A stretch of 64,000 nucleotides of DNA from Prosopocoilus inquinatus (lineage: Eukaryota; Arthropoda; Insecta; Coleoptera; Lucanidae): NCBI GenBank assembly GCA_036172665.1, contig CM069877.1:13536501-13600500 (forward strand). The letters run 5' to 3'. Position 1 is the stretch's first letter; every line of letters starts with the position of its first letter. Of this stretch, positions 11,101-22,797 are shown in pieces. The notes under the pieces are model-generated. The model did no database searches and was not told the DNA's origin. It worked only from the letters and a program-made list of their open reading frames with translations. Position numbers and translations under genes: made by a program.

Positions 11101-13586
11101 TTAAACGTTAAAACAGTTTGCTATTCTTTTTTATTTGAAAAAATCGAAATAATAATAGGTGTAAAAAAATATAATTTTTTTAAGTTAGTGTATTAACGGA
11201 TTTAATTTAATTTTTACAAGTTTAAACATTTTTCTCTGATTTTAGAACAGAAATAATAATTAGATGTACGAGTCATTAATGGCGGAAATTATAGAATTAC
11301 TTTTCAAAATCATAAAAAAATAATTATAATAAGACGTCTGCTCGTTTAAAAAAATATATTTTTTTTTATATTTAAAAAAAATAAGTCTTAATTTAGGTAA
11401 CCCAATGTACAGAGTTGTTTGTAAGGTTGCCTATACTGAAGGCCTTAATAACGGTTTCTTTTTTACTTTACCACAATTCACTGAAATTCTGTCACTTACA
11501 AATAACAGCTTGAAACAATGTAGTCCAAATTAAAAAAAAGTAATTAAAAACAAATAGAAACAGTAACATTTGCCCCCTAATTAAAATAAGCTGCTCTGAG
11601 CTCTGCCTTTGCCTTTTATATTTATGAGTGCCTTTTGCAGTTTCTGTGATTTAATGAGCGAAGTACCCAACCTAACCATGGAGTCCACAAAGTACCAGCA
11701 AACCGTGGGGGAAGTCGTCAACAAACTATGGTGGTACACAACCAACTGTGCCGACCTCGATATCATCGAGAGCGCGTACAAGTCACTGAGTGCTTTCTCA
11801 CTCGCTGATTTATCAGCAGAATTCCCCGACATATATCAGGGGGCGCAACCAAAAAACGAGAAAGTTTCAGTCTTCACAAATTACGAATTAATTCCAGGTA
11901 TTAATTACATTTTCCCGATTGTGCGCAGACACTTTTTTTTTTGTAAAAGGAAAATGGTGGTTGGTAGTCTTGCAAAACGGTAACCGAGCTGCGATCTCCC
12001 ACGCAGCTGACTTAATCATCAGCCTGGCTTCAAAAGAAGTCTCCGAGTATGGTCGAGGAATGTACACAGTGCCTGCCAACCGCAGAGAACCCCATAATTA
12101 CAACATGCTACCCGAAAGTAGCATAATCCGTGCTGTAACGACTTACATCAAGCAGCAGGTCGGATTTAATTTTAAACAAATCCCCGGAATCTAATAACCA
12201 AAGTTTTAGACGCGAGAGTTCAACAGTGATGTGGATGTCATGTGCTTGAAAATACTTTCACACGAGTATGCTAAGCCACTGCCCCCTCACGACTGGTGTT
12301 TCTTACAAGAACTAGTTCACGAGCCTCATTTTAGAAGTTACTGCATTACGCTCGCCTCCAAGCAGGTGGTCTTATCTGGCACAGCGAGGCGCTTCATAGA
12401 AAATTTTATTATGGCGGTCACGCACAGTGCAAGCAATGTAAGCCCATTGTTTAAAACATTTTTTGGTTACTTACTCTGAGTGATGGTTTCCTCAGCTTGA
12501 AGACGTTGCTTGCGTTGTAAGGAACTTGAAGCACTTGTGTAATAGCATTCAGCCGTCGATTATGAAGCCACTGATTGAAAATTCATTTCGGTATGCTCTG
12601 TCATTTATTGAAAACCAAGGTGATTGTGCATTCTTTGATGAACTCACATTTCAAGTTAAGGACGTCTTGAAGAAGGAAGACCTACAGGAGGCCAACAGGA
12701 CCGTCTTGGCCCAAATAATAGTGAAGAATTTACAAAATTCTGATGAATCAACTCCGGTATGATTCATCCTTAATCCAGTCTATTAAGTTAACAAACGCAA
12801 GTCTTGCAGGTCTTCAAAAAATTATTGGAGTGTATGCCTCTTTTGCCAGAGAGATATATTAAAGAGTGTATTTCTCTGATGAAGCAATGGCCTGATGGAA
12901 ACTTCAAGATCATCAAAATATATTGTTCAGTCGCCAAACATTGTACTAAGTCACCATTAGTGTGGTTGAATGATGTCATAGATTCCATCCAGGTTTTTGA
13001 AACGTAAGCCAAATCAACCCTGTATGATTTTGAAGTTGCTTGTAAGTAAAATTTGCATGCAGAGACTTGAGGCACATCTGGCTTGAAATCATCGACGTCT
13101 TCATCACCCTCAAGGACCACAGCAAGGCCCCAGACTGTTGGATCCTCGAACTTATAGGCCAGATTCAAATTAATCTCGCTGACTTGCAAGTGTTCAAAGG
13201 CCGCATCGCATTCATGTGCGATGTCCTGATGCTAGCAGTCACTGTGCTTTCAGGCCATCATGTCCTATTGAAAACAAAGCAAAATTTAACGGAGCACAAA
13301 ACAATCATGTTCTTGTTTCCGCAAGCGCTGAGGTTTCTATTAATGCAGGATAACTGGCAGAACCACGTTTTGCAGGTAACTATTATTTTTCAAGTCAGAA
13401 ACTCATTTTTCAGTTCAAAATAAATTGCAGATGTTAGAGTGGTTGTACCACTTGATTAATTTGGAGATTCCCGAGGAATACGAAGTCGCTTTCTATCAAG
13501 CTTTGGTCGCCCTGAGACACCAAGTGGCTTTTAAAGAATCTTTGAAGTGGATGAAGTTTGTCGGTTGTCAAAGAAAACACGAATAA
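8143..13586 (+). CDS. FOCAD: focadhesin homologue (HEAT-like repeat protein)
   Basis: Twelve or thirteen exons: 8143-8432, 8483-8686, 8740-9242, 9290-10067, 10296-10496, 11641-11897, 11950-12158, 12210-12437, 12496-12756, 12810-13003, 13063-13375 and 13431-13586. All junctions keep the frame. The third exon may hold a 51-nt intron at 8905-8955 (CAG|GTGCAT to TTCCAG), which makes the product about 1180 rather than 1197 residues. The N-terminus aligns with human FOCAD through the order LKEKC, EL, HPLISVLLQDPNVW and VHLNKLFKPLYLYVLCDPF; later the IPG and GRGMY segments also match. The protein is all-helical, leucine-rich and HEAT/ARM-like, without membrane segments. Human FOCAD (about 1800 residues) stabilises the cytoplasmic SKI RNA-decay complex and was first linked to focal adhesions. 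This version is shorter, so exons may be missing from my model, mainly near 10.5-11.6 kb. Confidence 0.85.
10092..10221. mobile_element. fold-back MITE in a FOCAD intron
   Basis: Arms CTTTTGGTTTTCCCC and GGGGAAAACCAAAAG form a terminal inverted repeat that fills most of the intron between 10067 and 10296. Confidence 0.55.
10500..11560. repeat. triplicated, diverged ~340-bp repeat filling FOCAD intron 5
   Basis: Three degenerate units each contain a hairpin of the type GGCAAACCG ... CGGTTTG ... GGTTGCC (10637-10678, 10969-11010, 11396-11440), followed by a T-rich run and an 'attaatgg-taaattat' block. They form an old tandem array inside the longest FOCAD intron. No exon was recognised inside. 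Confidence 0.5.
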
Positions 13587-13587
13587 A
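13582..13587 (+). terminator. AATAAA poly(A) signal overlapping the FOCAD stop codon
   Basis: The hexamer AATAAA includes the FOCAD TAA. If it is used, cleavage would fall inside the opposite-strand PPP2R3C coding region. Whether it is used is unknown. Confidence 0.45.
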
Positions 13588-13596
13588 ATGAATTGT

Positions 13597-14956
13597 TTAA
13601 TCTTGTGATGGTTCTGCAGCGACGGCCTCTCGGTTTTCATATGCCCAAAACCCGTGGAACTCGATTAAAATGCTAACAAACGTATCACCTTGCCCGCACG
13701 CTAATAAATCGGACAGCATAATTCTTTCAGGGTCCTTCGGCCTCACCATGTCAAACAATTCGTCCTTAACATCCTGGAAACTGACCGGCTCAGCCCCGTG
13801 CGCTTTCATTTGCTCTTGAATCGCTCTGAAGAAGTAATTCAAAGTGAATGCGTCTAGATACCCCTGATTCTTAATGTCTAAGATGCGAAAAAGAAACGCG
13901 AGAGCTTGTGGCTCACTCCGATTTTCCAAAGCAAGAACCAAGTCCAGGTAGGTTTTATAATCCATTTCGCCACTGTACGTTAAACAAGTTTGGAAGACAC
14001 GTTCCAGAAACGGTTGCGTTAAAGTGCCGGAGCCGTACCCGGCCAATTCAGACTGGTTTAACATTCCGTTGTGATCACGATCTAAATTCAGATAATGACC
14101 ATACACTCTAAGTGCAGACGGGGCACTAAACCAATTCTGCTCCTGCACTTCCTTGCTGAGCTCCTCATCGCGTAACTCTAACAAATCGTCCAGAAATGAG
14201 CAGGCCAAAACGTCTAAAATTCGAACCCGCCCTGCTCTTAAACCGTCGAGGAAAAACAGAAACTTGCGTACTGCCGTGCAGATGTAAAAACTGTGGAACG
14301 ATTTCTCAAGGCCCTCCAATTGCGGAAGCGTCGGCAATAATTCGGAAATGTAATTCTCCAAATCGGCTTCGCGCAAATACCCTTGCCCAGCGGCATCGTA
14401 CAGGGATAATCCGACTCGTGTTTGCTGCAACCACACTTTGCGCATGACATAATTAAAAATCGACATTATCGAAACTCGCCCCTGTGGGTCTCCTTGTTGT
14501 AGCTTTGCGAAAATATTAACGGAAAAATACGGCTTGACTTTCGGCCCGGCCAGAGACGCGACCTTCTTGAAATCCGTGTAATTTATCAGCTGTTCATCAG
14601 GACACGTCTGATGCTGATCTAAAAGAACCCAGAGTGCTTTGAGTTCGTTGTTGTCGAGCAACTGTCGGCTCTTCTTCTGCAGGAAATTTGAACGAGTTTC
14701 TTCACGCAGCTTCTGCCTCAAGTGTTCATCTTCGCGGGGTAAACGCCAGAAGAACTTTGGGATGTTCTTGGTAACTGTTTCGGTGGGCTTTGCTTCTAAA
14801 TCCTTCAGACATTTCTGGAAGTGTTCATCTTCTATTTTCTCATTTGGTACAGTCACTTCTACAAAACTTCAGTTAATTGTCAATTAAATATTGTTGTGCT
14901 GTTTGCTTACCTTTACGATTTTCTAATTTCTTTTTTAATATAGATTTAAGATCCAT
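13597..14956 (-). CDS. PPP2R3C: PP2A regulatory subunit B'' gamma (G5PR)
   Basis: Two exons on the minus strand, 14956-14911 (MDLKSILKKKLENRK) and 14858-13597, give 435 residues (human about 453). The 52-nt intron has standard GT-AG ends. The protein has the B''-type EF-hand scaffold. One canonical calcium loop, DRDHNGMLNQSE, lies at residues 275-286; weaker EF-like segments are DAAGQGYLREADLE near 170 and DIKNQGYLDAF near 340. The conserved IPKFFWRLP segment near residue 50 is typical of the family. It directs PP2A to its targets; the human protein also binds GANP/MCM3AP and affects centrosomes and cell survival. Its stop codon lies 10 bp from the FOCAD stop on the other strand, so the 3' UTRs must overlap. 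Confidence 0.95.
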
Positions 14957-15198
14957 GTTTTTAATTAGACAATGCAAATTTCTCGTTAAATATAAACAGC
15001 GTTACTGACATTTGAACATTTAGGTTAGAAAATTTTATTTTTGTTTTTTTTTTCTCACGCGGACCTTAATCGTACCAACTGAGAAGATAAAATCCCCACT
15101 ATTGGCGATTCAAATTAATTTTTCCCGCCATTGGTAACCATGGAAACAAGAGTATGCGGCTCATCAAATTTATTTTGAAGTCGATTTCATTATATGTT

Positions 15199-15323
15199 TT
15201 TAGAAAAATTTTCATTATGCTTTGACAGCAAGCATGGCTGCCTTGCGTGGGGGACTTATTAGGAGCAAATCCCGCTTCAAGTTGTCTATCCTACTGCAAT
15301 GTCAGGTCAAAAAGCGATAGTAA
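15199..15323 (+). repeat. partial copy of the 63-kb hammerhead-bearing element (ribozyme part absent)
   Basis: It shares the stretch from TTATGCTTTGACAGCAAGC through the GGGGGAC and ATTAGGAGCAAATC blocks to AAAAAGCGATAGTAAG with 63431-63542. The match stops before the hammerhead segment. Confidence 0.65.
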
Positions 15324-15339
15324 GATACACGTGATATTT

Positions 15340-15660
15340 TTGTCTTTTGTTTAATAATCAGGTTTTCAATATTTAATGTTATGTATTTCCACTAAATAAA
15401 TTCACGTGTGAGCAAAAGTCATTTTAGGTTATGAATGACTTTTTTCTAGTATTTATATTTTTTTTAAGTAATCAAAAATATTCCTTGACCATTTGTTTCG
15501 TAGTTTACTTGCGTTTTGCAAGTGTGCAACTCGAAATTATCTCATGTTAACAACTGAGATAACAAACGGTAACATACGGTAACAAATGAATGTTACCTTA
15601 CCGGTAACATTGGAAATTTACCGGAAGGTAACGTGGAAATATTACCGACTCACAGCAATA
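15340..15660. mobile_element. GTTACC-rich MITE, reverse partial copy
   Basis: It shares the TATTTCCACTAAATAAATTCA start, the AACTCGAAATTA block and the GTTACCTTACCGGTAACATT cluster with the element at 5822-6609. Confidence 0.5.
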
Positions 15661-15993
15661 CTTGCAACTATACAATGACAATGAATCGGACTTATTTGAC
15701 CATTGTTTGACAACGAGCATACGCAGCCTTAGTGCGCACTTTTGATCGCAGCCACCTGCCAGCCTACATTCCTGAACGCATCCACGCAACGCGCAACCAA
15801 TAACCGCAAAGTTGAAGAAACGTCTGATTGGCTGATGTATCTTTTTTTGAAATAACGAATTTTCATTAACGTTGGAAAGGTGTGTGTCAGTGAACGTTTT
15901 TTTTTCCAAAGATTTTCTTTCAAATTAGAAATATTTAGGTAAGAAAAAACATTTTTACTCTGTTTGATCTCTTATTTTGGTTACTTTTAAAGC

Positions 15994-18108
15994 ATGAGCA
16001 GTCACATACCCAAGCCGGCATCGTCTAAACTGCCGACGAAACTTCCCAGCACGCGTCCTCTTCCTGCTCCTCGAAGGAGGTCTAATTCATTTGGCGAGAT
16101 GAACGAGAAACATTTAAAATCGACTTCGAGCACGCGTCTCAGGGATATACAGAACTTCAAGCAACCCGTACGTCCAATTCGGGAAGGGTTAAGAAGGTCT
16201 AAATCATACGGAGACTTAAGAGCTATGCAGAGGGCCCCGTTAAAAACTACTGGTTTAGTAGCTAGAGGGCTTAAAAGACAAAATGCATTAAACCTGGAAA
16301 CCTCAGTAAAAAAGAGCAAAGTTAGCCCTGTCAAACCAACAACCAAAGATAAAGTGCCTAAACCTGTAAAGCCTGCCCCATACGATTACAAGGCACGATT
16401 CAATCTTCTGCTGGAAAAGCACAAGACAGTTAAGGAAGCTGCAACGGAAACGCAACGGCTTTTAAGCGAGCGAACTGGCAGTAAGTACACTCTGGGAAAG
16501 AATTATTGTTGCAGAAAATTTTTTTGTTAAACATATTTTTCTTTTTGCGGAGTGTAATAGACATAATTAATTTTATTGTCGATGTAGTCTAATTAACGTT
16601 TTTAATTCTGCTAGATTTAGAAGAAGCAAACGCATGCATTAAATGTCAGGCATCCGAGTTAGAGACGTCCAAAACGAAAATCAATAAATTACAATTGGAG
16701 TTGGCCGTAAAAAGCAAAAACCTGGAACAAGTGATCGAGGAAAACAAACGTTTTAAGACTTCACTGGAAGTCCTGCAGGTGGAAAAAGAAAACTTAGAAC
16801 GCGTTTGTTCCGCACAAAGCGCGGAGTTGACTCTGTTAAAAACTACCATGCAGGAGCAATCGATTGAGTTGGAAACTTGCAAAAGTGAACGTCAGAGACT
16901 CAATGCCCGAATTTGTGAATACTCTAAAGCAGAGCTTTCCTACAAGGATTCTTTGCAGAAGGCAGAACATACACGTAGATATATGCATAATTTAATTCAA
17001 GAACTCAAGGGGAACATCCGTGTGTTCTGCCGGGTCAGGCCTGCAGATTCCGAGAGACCAGAATGTGACATAAACTATTTGAATGAGAATACCCTGGAAA
17101 TTAGGAAATCTAAGGAAAGTTTTAGTGCTACAAGCATGAAAATGGGCGAATTAAAAGCAGAGTTTAGTTTCGATCATATCTATCCCCCTCAGGCCCAACA
17201 GAAAGAGATCTTTGACGAGCTGTCTCAACTTGTCCAGTCTGCGATCGATGGTTATCATGTGTGTGTCTTTGCCTACGGGCAGACGGGCTCGGGAAAGACT
17301 TACACAATGCAGGGTACTCCTGATGAAGAAGGTAAATGACTATATAGTTACTTTATTCTCAGATTAATGAATATAATTGTTTTCAGGCATGATTCCAAGA
17401 TCTATTAGTTTATTATTTGAAATCATGAACCAACTGAAGCAAACCGATTCAAAATTCCAAATCCATGCCAGTTTCTTGGAAATTTACAATGAAACTCTCC
17501 ACGACCTTCTGAAACCGAGCAGCACAGACAAGCTCTGTATTCAGTACAATGAAGGCAAAGGTGTGACCGTAAGTAATTTAACGATTGCACCGGTGAAAAC
17601 TGCAAAGGAACTGACGACGCTCATGAATTTGGCTAACACTAATAGAGCAGTAGCCTCCACAGACTTCAACGAACACTCCTCGAGGTCGCACGCCGTAACA
17701 AAAATCTACATCAAATCCATCGACAAGTCAACTCAAACCATTCTGGAGGGCTCCCTGAATTTCGTTGATTTAGCTGGGTCCGAGAGTGCGAAGACTAGTT
17801 CCTGTGAAAGGCTGTGCGAGACCAAAAATATTAATAAAAGCCTGAGCGCGCTGGGAACGGTTATGTTGGCCTTGCACAACAAGAATGGGCACATTCCTTA
17901 CAGGAATTCAAAGCTGACTTACCTCCTGCAGTCCTGTCTCGGGGGCAACTCTAAAACCTTAATGATTTTAAACATATCACCTTTCGAGGATTGTTACGGC
18001 GAGACTTTAAATTCGCTCAGATTCGCCACCAAAGTAAAGAATGTGAAGACTGAATGCCGAAAAAATAAAATGTACGCTTCTTTGTGCAACCTTAATCAGG
18101 GAGATTAA
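15994..18108 (+). CDS. ncd: kinesin-14, C-terminal motor (Ncd/KIFC1 type)
   Basis: Three exons, 15994-16480, 16615-17331 and 17387-18108, give 641 residues. Residues 1-160 form a basic, Ser/Pro/Lys-rich tail with two RRS(N/K)S(F/Y)G motifs, expected to bind microtubules. Residues about 163-290 are a heptad-rich coiled coil. The motor begins at about residue 296 (NIRVFCRVRP) and reaches near the C-terminus. It has the P-loop GQTGSGKT at 384-391, switch I NEHSSRSHAV and switch II FVDLAGSE. The neck precedes the motor, which marks a minus-end-directed kinesin-14. In flies Ncd bundles and focuses spindle microtubules in meiosis and mitosis. Human KIFC1 is about 673 residues and fly Ncd about 700, so the length fits. 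The motor is intact. Confidence 0.96.
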
Positions 18109-18243
18109 TCGTATTATTATTATTTTTTAATTGTAAATAGGATATTTTACCTTTCTTTTTAAATTTTAGTGTAGTTTAATTAATTAACTTAAAAGTGTAT
18201 TTTAAATTTTGTGAGTCAAGTAAATGTGCGTACTTGAAACATA

Positions 18244-18370
18244 ATAGGTCTGTTTCTTATGCTGAATTAGTGCACACTCAAAGTATCTTCATCTTGTATT
18301 AATATATGAGGTTTCAGCAAGACACAAATGCTTTAGTGTACACTAGAGCAGGATAACAAACAGACCTAAT
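18244..18370. mobile_element. fold-back MITE
   Basis: Imperfect arms beginning ATAGGTCTGTTTCTTATGCT and ending CAAACAGACCTAAT, with AGTGCACAC / GTGTACACT inside. Confidence 0.5.
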
Positions 18371-18531
18371 ATGTAAGTTTGAATTTATTTTGTACTGTTT
18401 AACTGTTAATTAAGTACAAGGACTATTTATCAGCTTCCCCTTTCTTAATGTAGTAAATTGTTGCAGTGCAATAAGTTTCCATCAAATTATGAGCCTTCAC
18501 TGTTATTACAATTGAGATTAATGGCATCATA

Positions 18532-18671
18532 AGCAGTGTTTGGATAATCAGTTCCGTGCACTCTATTCACTCTTTTTGCACTGTCGGTTTCTCTTTTCCT
18601 GTAAGTGAAAGTGAGACAAAAATACGAAAGGAGTAAATAGAGTGCACGGAACTGAATATCCAAACACAGCT
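18532..18671. mobile_element. fold-back MITE with long arms
   Basis: The left arm runs AGCAGTGTTTGGATAATCAG then TTCCGTGCACTCTATT; the right arm is its near-complement ending CAAACACAGCT. About 40 bp of arm is paired. Confidence 0.6.
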
Positions 18672-21400
18672 ATGAAAAACTATAGCACGAATAAATGTTA
18701 CCGAGAGTGTAATGATTTTTATTTTCAGACTAATAAATTAACATTTTTTTAATTGATTTATATCATTTAATTGCTAGATTGCTTTAAACACGACCTACTA
18801 GATTTCACAAGATAGTGTCTCTTATCCGGCCTGCCCAATTTGTTTATTTAGTGGGAATTTTGTCCGTTTTGGCGCTAGTTACCCAAATTGAAGTTTTCTG
18901 ACACTTAAACGTTACAAACGTCAAATAATGCATATTTATGACAGTGCGAATTTAATTAAAACTACTTTGTTATTAGTAAGTGATTTTTATTGAAAAGAAA
19001 AACGTAATTGAGCACGAAATTACATTATAAAGCTTCGCAAGCCAGGAAAAAAGTGTCGTTTGAATATATCAGACTTGGCTCATGTTCTAACGATATTTTT
19101 CAACAGGGCGTAAGTAATTTTCTAAAGAATTAATGAGTTACATTATACTGTAGAGTTCCTCTTTGTGGCGCAACAAACAAAGAAGAAAGAAGACTAAAGA
19201 AGCAATTGAAGTAAGGAAAATTAAGAAAACTATTGTTTTAGGAAAATTAAGAAAGAAAAGGATTGTTTTAGCATATACCCCAGTGTAAAATTTCCCCGTA
19301 AATTAAGATTCGGCCGTAATTAAATCGTTTGTAGATACTGTCTACCAATACCGACAGAAAACTATACTTGAGCCAATCTGAGCAAAGAAACACAACTTTA
19401 TTGAGCATGTACGCGAAACTATCAAAAGCCGCGGAAGCTGACATCAGTTAAAAATGACATCCCGGATATACATCCGTTTCCGGTTTTTTGGGTAAGTGGC
19501 GCCAACAGAGAAACACTTGTACTAGTACATTGCCCAGGCCGTATAGAGACGTCGTCTCGTGAAATCCAGTAGGTTGTGACCCAAGGTAATAAAATGTTAC
19601 CTAGGGAATTTGTTCAAAAATCCATTTGGATATTACCCAAGAGTGATTTTTTTCAACCCATTACGATAGTGCGGGAAAGGTTACCCGGCATGTGCAATTG
19701 CATTGTTTAGGTATTTACTATTCACATTCACGTGCAATTTATGTATTAGCTGTTTTCCCGTTACACAATTTGTGCACCTAAACGAGCTCAAAAGCGCAAA
19801 ACAACACGAAGCGCACTTTCCAGTTAGGCAACTTTCTATAAGTTTATACATGAAAGTCATGCGCTCGAAACGCAAAATTCAGAGCTAACGAGAAAACGCC
19901 TATTGATTCGAGAAAGCCACGAAATGACTGACATCTAGCGAAAGTTTTGCAAAGGTCCCCATAACAAGGAAAACATGTTGTTAACCTATGAAAAACATTA
20001 AATTGAAATGTTTGTTTGTGAATTTTGTGATACTTCCATAGTTTTAGCATAACATACTTATAATAATAAAACTAACAAAAAGCATTGATAGATCGAATAT
20101 AATAAGTTATACAAGTTATAGGAATAACATTAATGACAGCTGTTTGTTTTCCTTATTAGAAACGCCATCTGTTGGTTACTGAACTTCGCGAATTAGTTAT
20201 TGTCAACGCTGCCTGGATTAATACAATACGTTGTGTTTAATACAATACGTTGTGTTGCTACATCGCCTTTGAAAAGAAACCTGTTCCATGAAATTTATCG
20301 TTATTATAGTGTGGCTCTCTCTGGACAATTTTGGGATTAAACATGTGCTGTTGCCATAGTTACCACGTTTATTATGACAATTACAAATTCGAATTTGTAG
20401 TTTTCTCAATTTACATCATAAATATTATTGCGTTTTACCATCTAATTGTATGTGAAAGTGTTGCGTAATTGTTTGCAATTCAAAAGACATTTGTCTCTTA
20501 TCACTGTTTGCCCTCAGATTGATTTAAATTCGAAATGGGATAGATTTTAAATATGTAGATAGGTGTAAAACTTTGTATTTGCAAATTGACTAAAATAAAG
20601 CTTTTCGTCTGAACCTTTGAAAAAAGAAAAGTCCTAAAGTTAGAATAATTTTTAAAGGTTTACTTATTGTGTTTTATTTTATTCTATTTTTTATTTATTT
20701 ATTATTTATTTTACTTACTGTGTTTTATTATATTTGTAGTTTCGGTTGTCATGTAGACAAAAACGTTTAATTTCAAAATATTGTGACATTTTTCTATTTT
20801 AATAGGAGTGTTATATATCTATGATTATTGATTGAGAGTTGATAATTTTCAATTATTATAACATAAAACCGTATCTTGCTTGACGTTTGTGATTCAAGTT
20901 AATCTTCGAGTCTTTGACAGATAACAGTAGTGTGGCTCCATCTTCGGGACGGGCAAATTGCTCTGAACTAATAACGCGACGTGCCGTATGAAGCAAAGCT
21001 TCTGTGCTTTATTAATGTAGGAGGCTATAATTATTGTACACGAATTTTGGAGCGCCTAACGTTTAACCTAAAGTCGGAAATATAACTGCATATGATATAA
21101 ACACAGATATAAATATGAAACGTTTTAAGTAAATGACTGTACTCGGCCTGGGATAAATAAAAATGTAAAATATTAAACACGATGAAGACGAGCCTGCCAT
21201 TAATAATAACATTTGCATTACCAATAAAAATAAAATGTGATTTCTATTGTACTTCTGGGGCTCATTTAGAAAATAGCGGGCTCTAGGTAATGTTCTTTCG
21301 CTCTCCTGTAAGTGACTTTGTATATTTTGCTTTTCGTTTTAAATGCCTGAAGTGCTCTCTCGCTCCAGTTTAGAACGCAACCCTGCTCTTTGTAAAAGTG

Positions 21401-21547
21401 GATTAATTGCTAGGCGATTTTTCATCGCCGCTTTACGGGATAGCTATTTGATTGGTTTGTTTAATTAAACAAATTATATACTTCTAAATTGGGCCAATAG
21501 AATCGCGTAGAATTTTAACGCCAACGCAAAACGCCTAGCAATTAATC
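21401..21547. mobile_element. MITE with 16-bp perfect TIRs
   Basis: Ends GATTAATTGCTAGGCG and CGCCTAGCAATTAATC are exact inverted repeats. A diverged copy without clean ends lies at 30985-31107. Confidence 0.6.
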
Positions 21548-21785
21548 TACCGTTCAAAAACGTTTTCCGCCTATCACCTTACTCTCACTCCCGGGTAAAG
21601 TTTCTGAACGCGTTCCGGTACTTTAATTACCTAGGGACTTTAGCGTAAGTGTGTTGATTCAGTCAGAGATCTATTTGCTTTCGGCAATGTGTAAAGGTTA
21701 TGTTAGGGATTAAGAGGTGAGGTTTCTGCGTATAAATCGACATAAATACACAATTTATAGTTTTAAAATCAAACAGAACATAAAA

Positions 21786-22684
21786 ATGACAATAATGGAC
21801 ACGCAGAAAAAAACCAACGTTGAAACAGCAGGTATTTTCATTAAAGAAAACTCCAATTCTCCCGAATCTAACCTCCAAAATTCTTGTACGCTCAGAGACG
21901 GATGAAAGCAACCTTGAAGAAAACTCCTCAGGCAAAGAAAGAACCAGCTCGGATGAAGTTGATTCAGATTCGAGCAACTCCAGCAACAATCAAACCATCA
22001 CAAAAGCCGGCAACGAAGGTTGGGTGGATTCGATTGCCAAAATTTTAAAGACGAATAAACCCAAGGGTAAAAAAACGTTGGTCCTATCTAGAGCAAAGAA
22101 GTTAAACGACGTCTGTACGACCAAGCCCAAACCAGTAGGGTTCGAAGTTGCTTCCGAAGACGGGCAGGTAAAACAGGTTGCTTTGGAAAATGAAAGCGAA
22201 CAGAAACCTGAAGAACCATTACCTAAACGAGTAAGTACAACATACCTTTTAATGTAACTCACGCTTTTTAATTTATTATTATTATTAGCAAAAGCGAGAA
22301 TTACCAAATTTGCGTGTTAAACCCAATATATTGGAGAAGGATTGCGAGAGGACTTTAGCGAAGATTGCAACGAAAGGCGTGGTGCAGTTGTTCAATGCCG
22401 TGAGGGGACAGCAAAAAAACATTGACGTGAAGTTAAAAGAAGCCGGTTCCTTAGACACGAAGAGAGAGAAAGTCTTGAAGAACATAGACAAGAGGGCATT
22501 TTTAGATGTGTTGATGGGTGAAAAAAGTGTAAATGCACCGAGTAAATCGGGGAATGAAAATAAACAGACGTGGAGCGTGTTGAGGGAGGACTTCATGATG
22601 GGCGCTAAGCTAAAAGATTGGGACAAAGAACTGGAAGAGGAGGAAAGGGAAGACGAAAACGAAACTAATATTGAAATTGAGTAA
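21786..22684 (+). CDS. RRP15: ribosomal RNA-processing protein 15
   Basis: Three exons, 21786-21831, 21896-22230 and 22289-22684, give 258 residues. The 64-nt first intron joins ..VETA to ETDESNLEE. A second in-frame ATG lies at 21795. The N-terminus is acidic and serine-rich. GNEGWVDSIAKIL near residue 55 matches the conserved family block. The RRP15 domain runs from about residue 135 (RVKPNILEKDCERTLAKIAT) through GVVQLFNAV to WSVLREDFMMGAKLKDWDKE near the C-terminus. Yeast Rrp15 is needed for pre-60S rRNA processing in the nucleolus; human RRP15 does the same and links to nucleolar stress. An AATAAA at 22696-22701 is a likely poly(A) signal. The gene converges on ANKLE1, 113 bp away. Confidence 0.95.
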
Positions 22685-22797
22685 GTTGTATTTAAAATAA
22701 AAATTTATAAAATATATATTTTTTTACATCCTAAATTGCTGGTCAAATATTGTGATGTTGTAATACTATAATTGCAGATATTTAATTTTGCTATGCT

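Larger units (their letters stand above)
14957..15993. other. divergent intergenic region PPP2R3C / kinesin-14
   Basis: This is the shared upstream region of two divergent genes. It is largely occupied by repeats: a partial copy of the 63-kb hammerhead element (15199-15323, without the ribozyme) and a reverse copy of the GTTACC-rich MITE (about 15340-15660). The last ~300 bp should hold the kinesin 5' UTR and promoter. Confidence 0.5.
18109..21785. other. intergenic region with MITEs, no gene recognised
   Basis: It holds the kinesin 3' UTR, three fold-back elements listed separately (18244-18370, 18532-18671, 21401-21547) and a short exact duplication of TAATACAATACGTTGTGTT at about 20218-20256. 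The stretch 18.8-21.3 kb is AT-rich with only short non-conserved ORFs. Confidence 0.4.

Noticed and set aside
14196..14447. ORFs on the plus strand inside PPP2R3C
   Set aside because: Shadows of the confirmed minus-strand coding exon.
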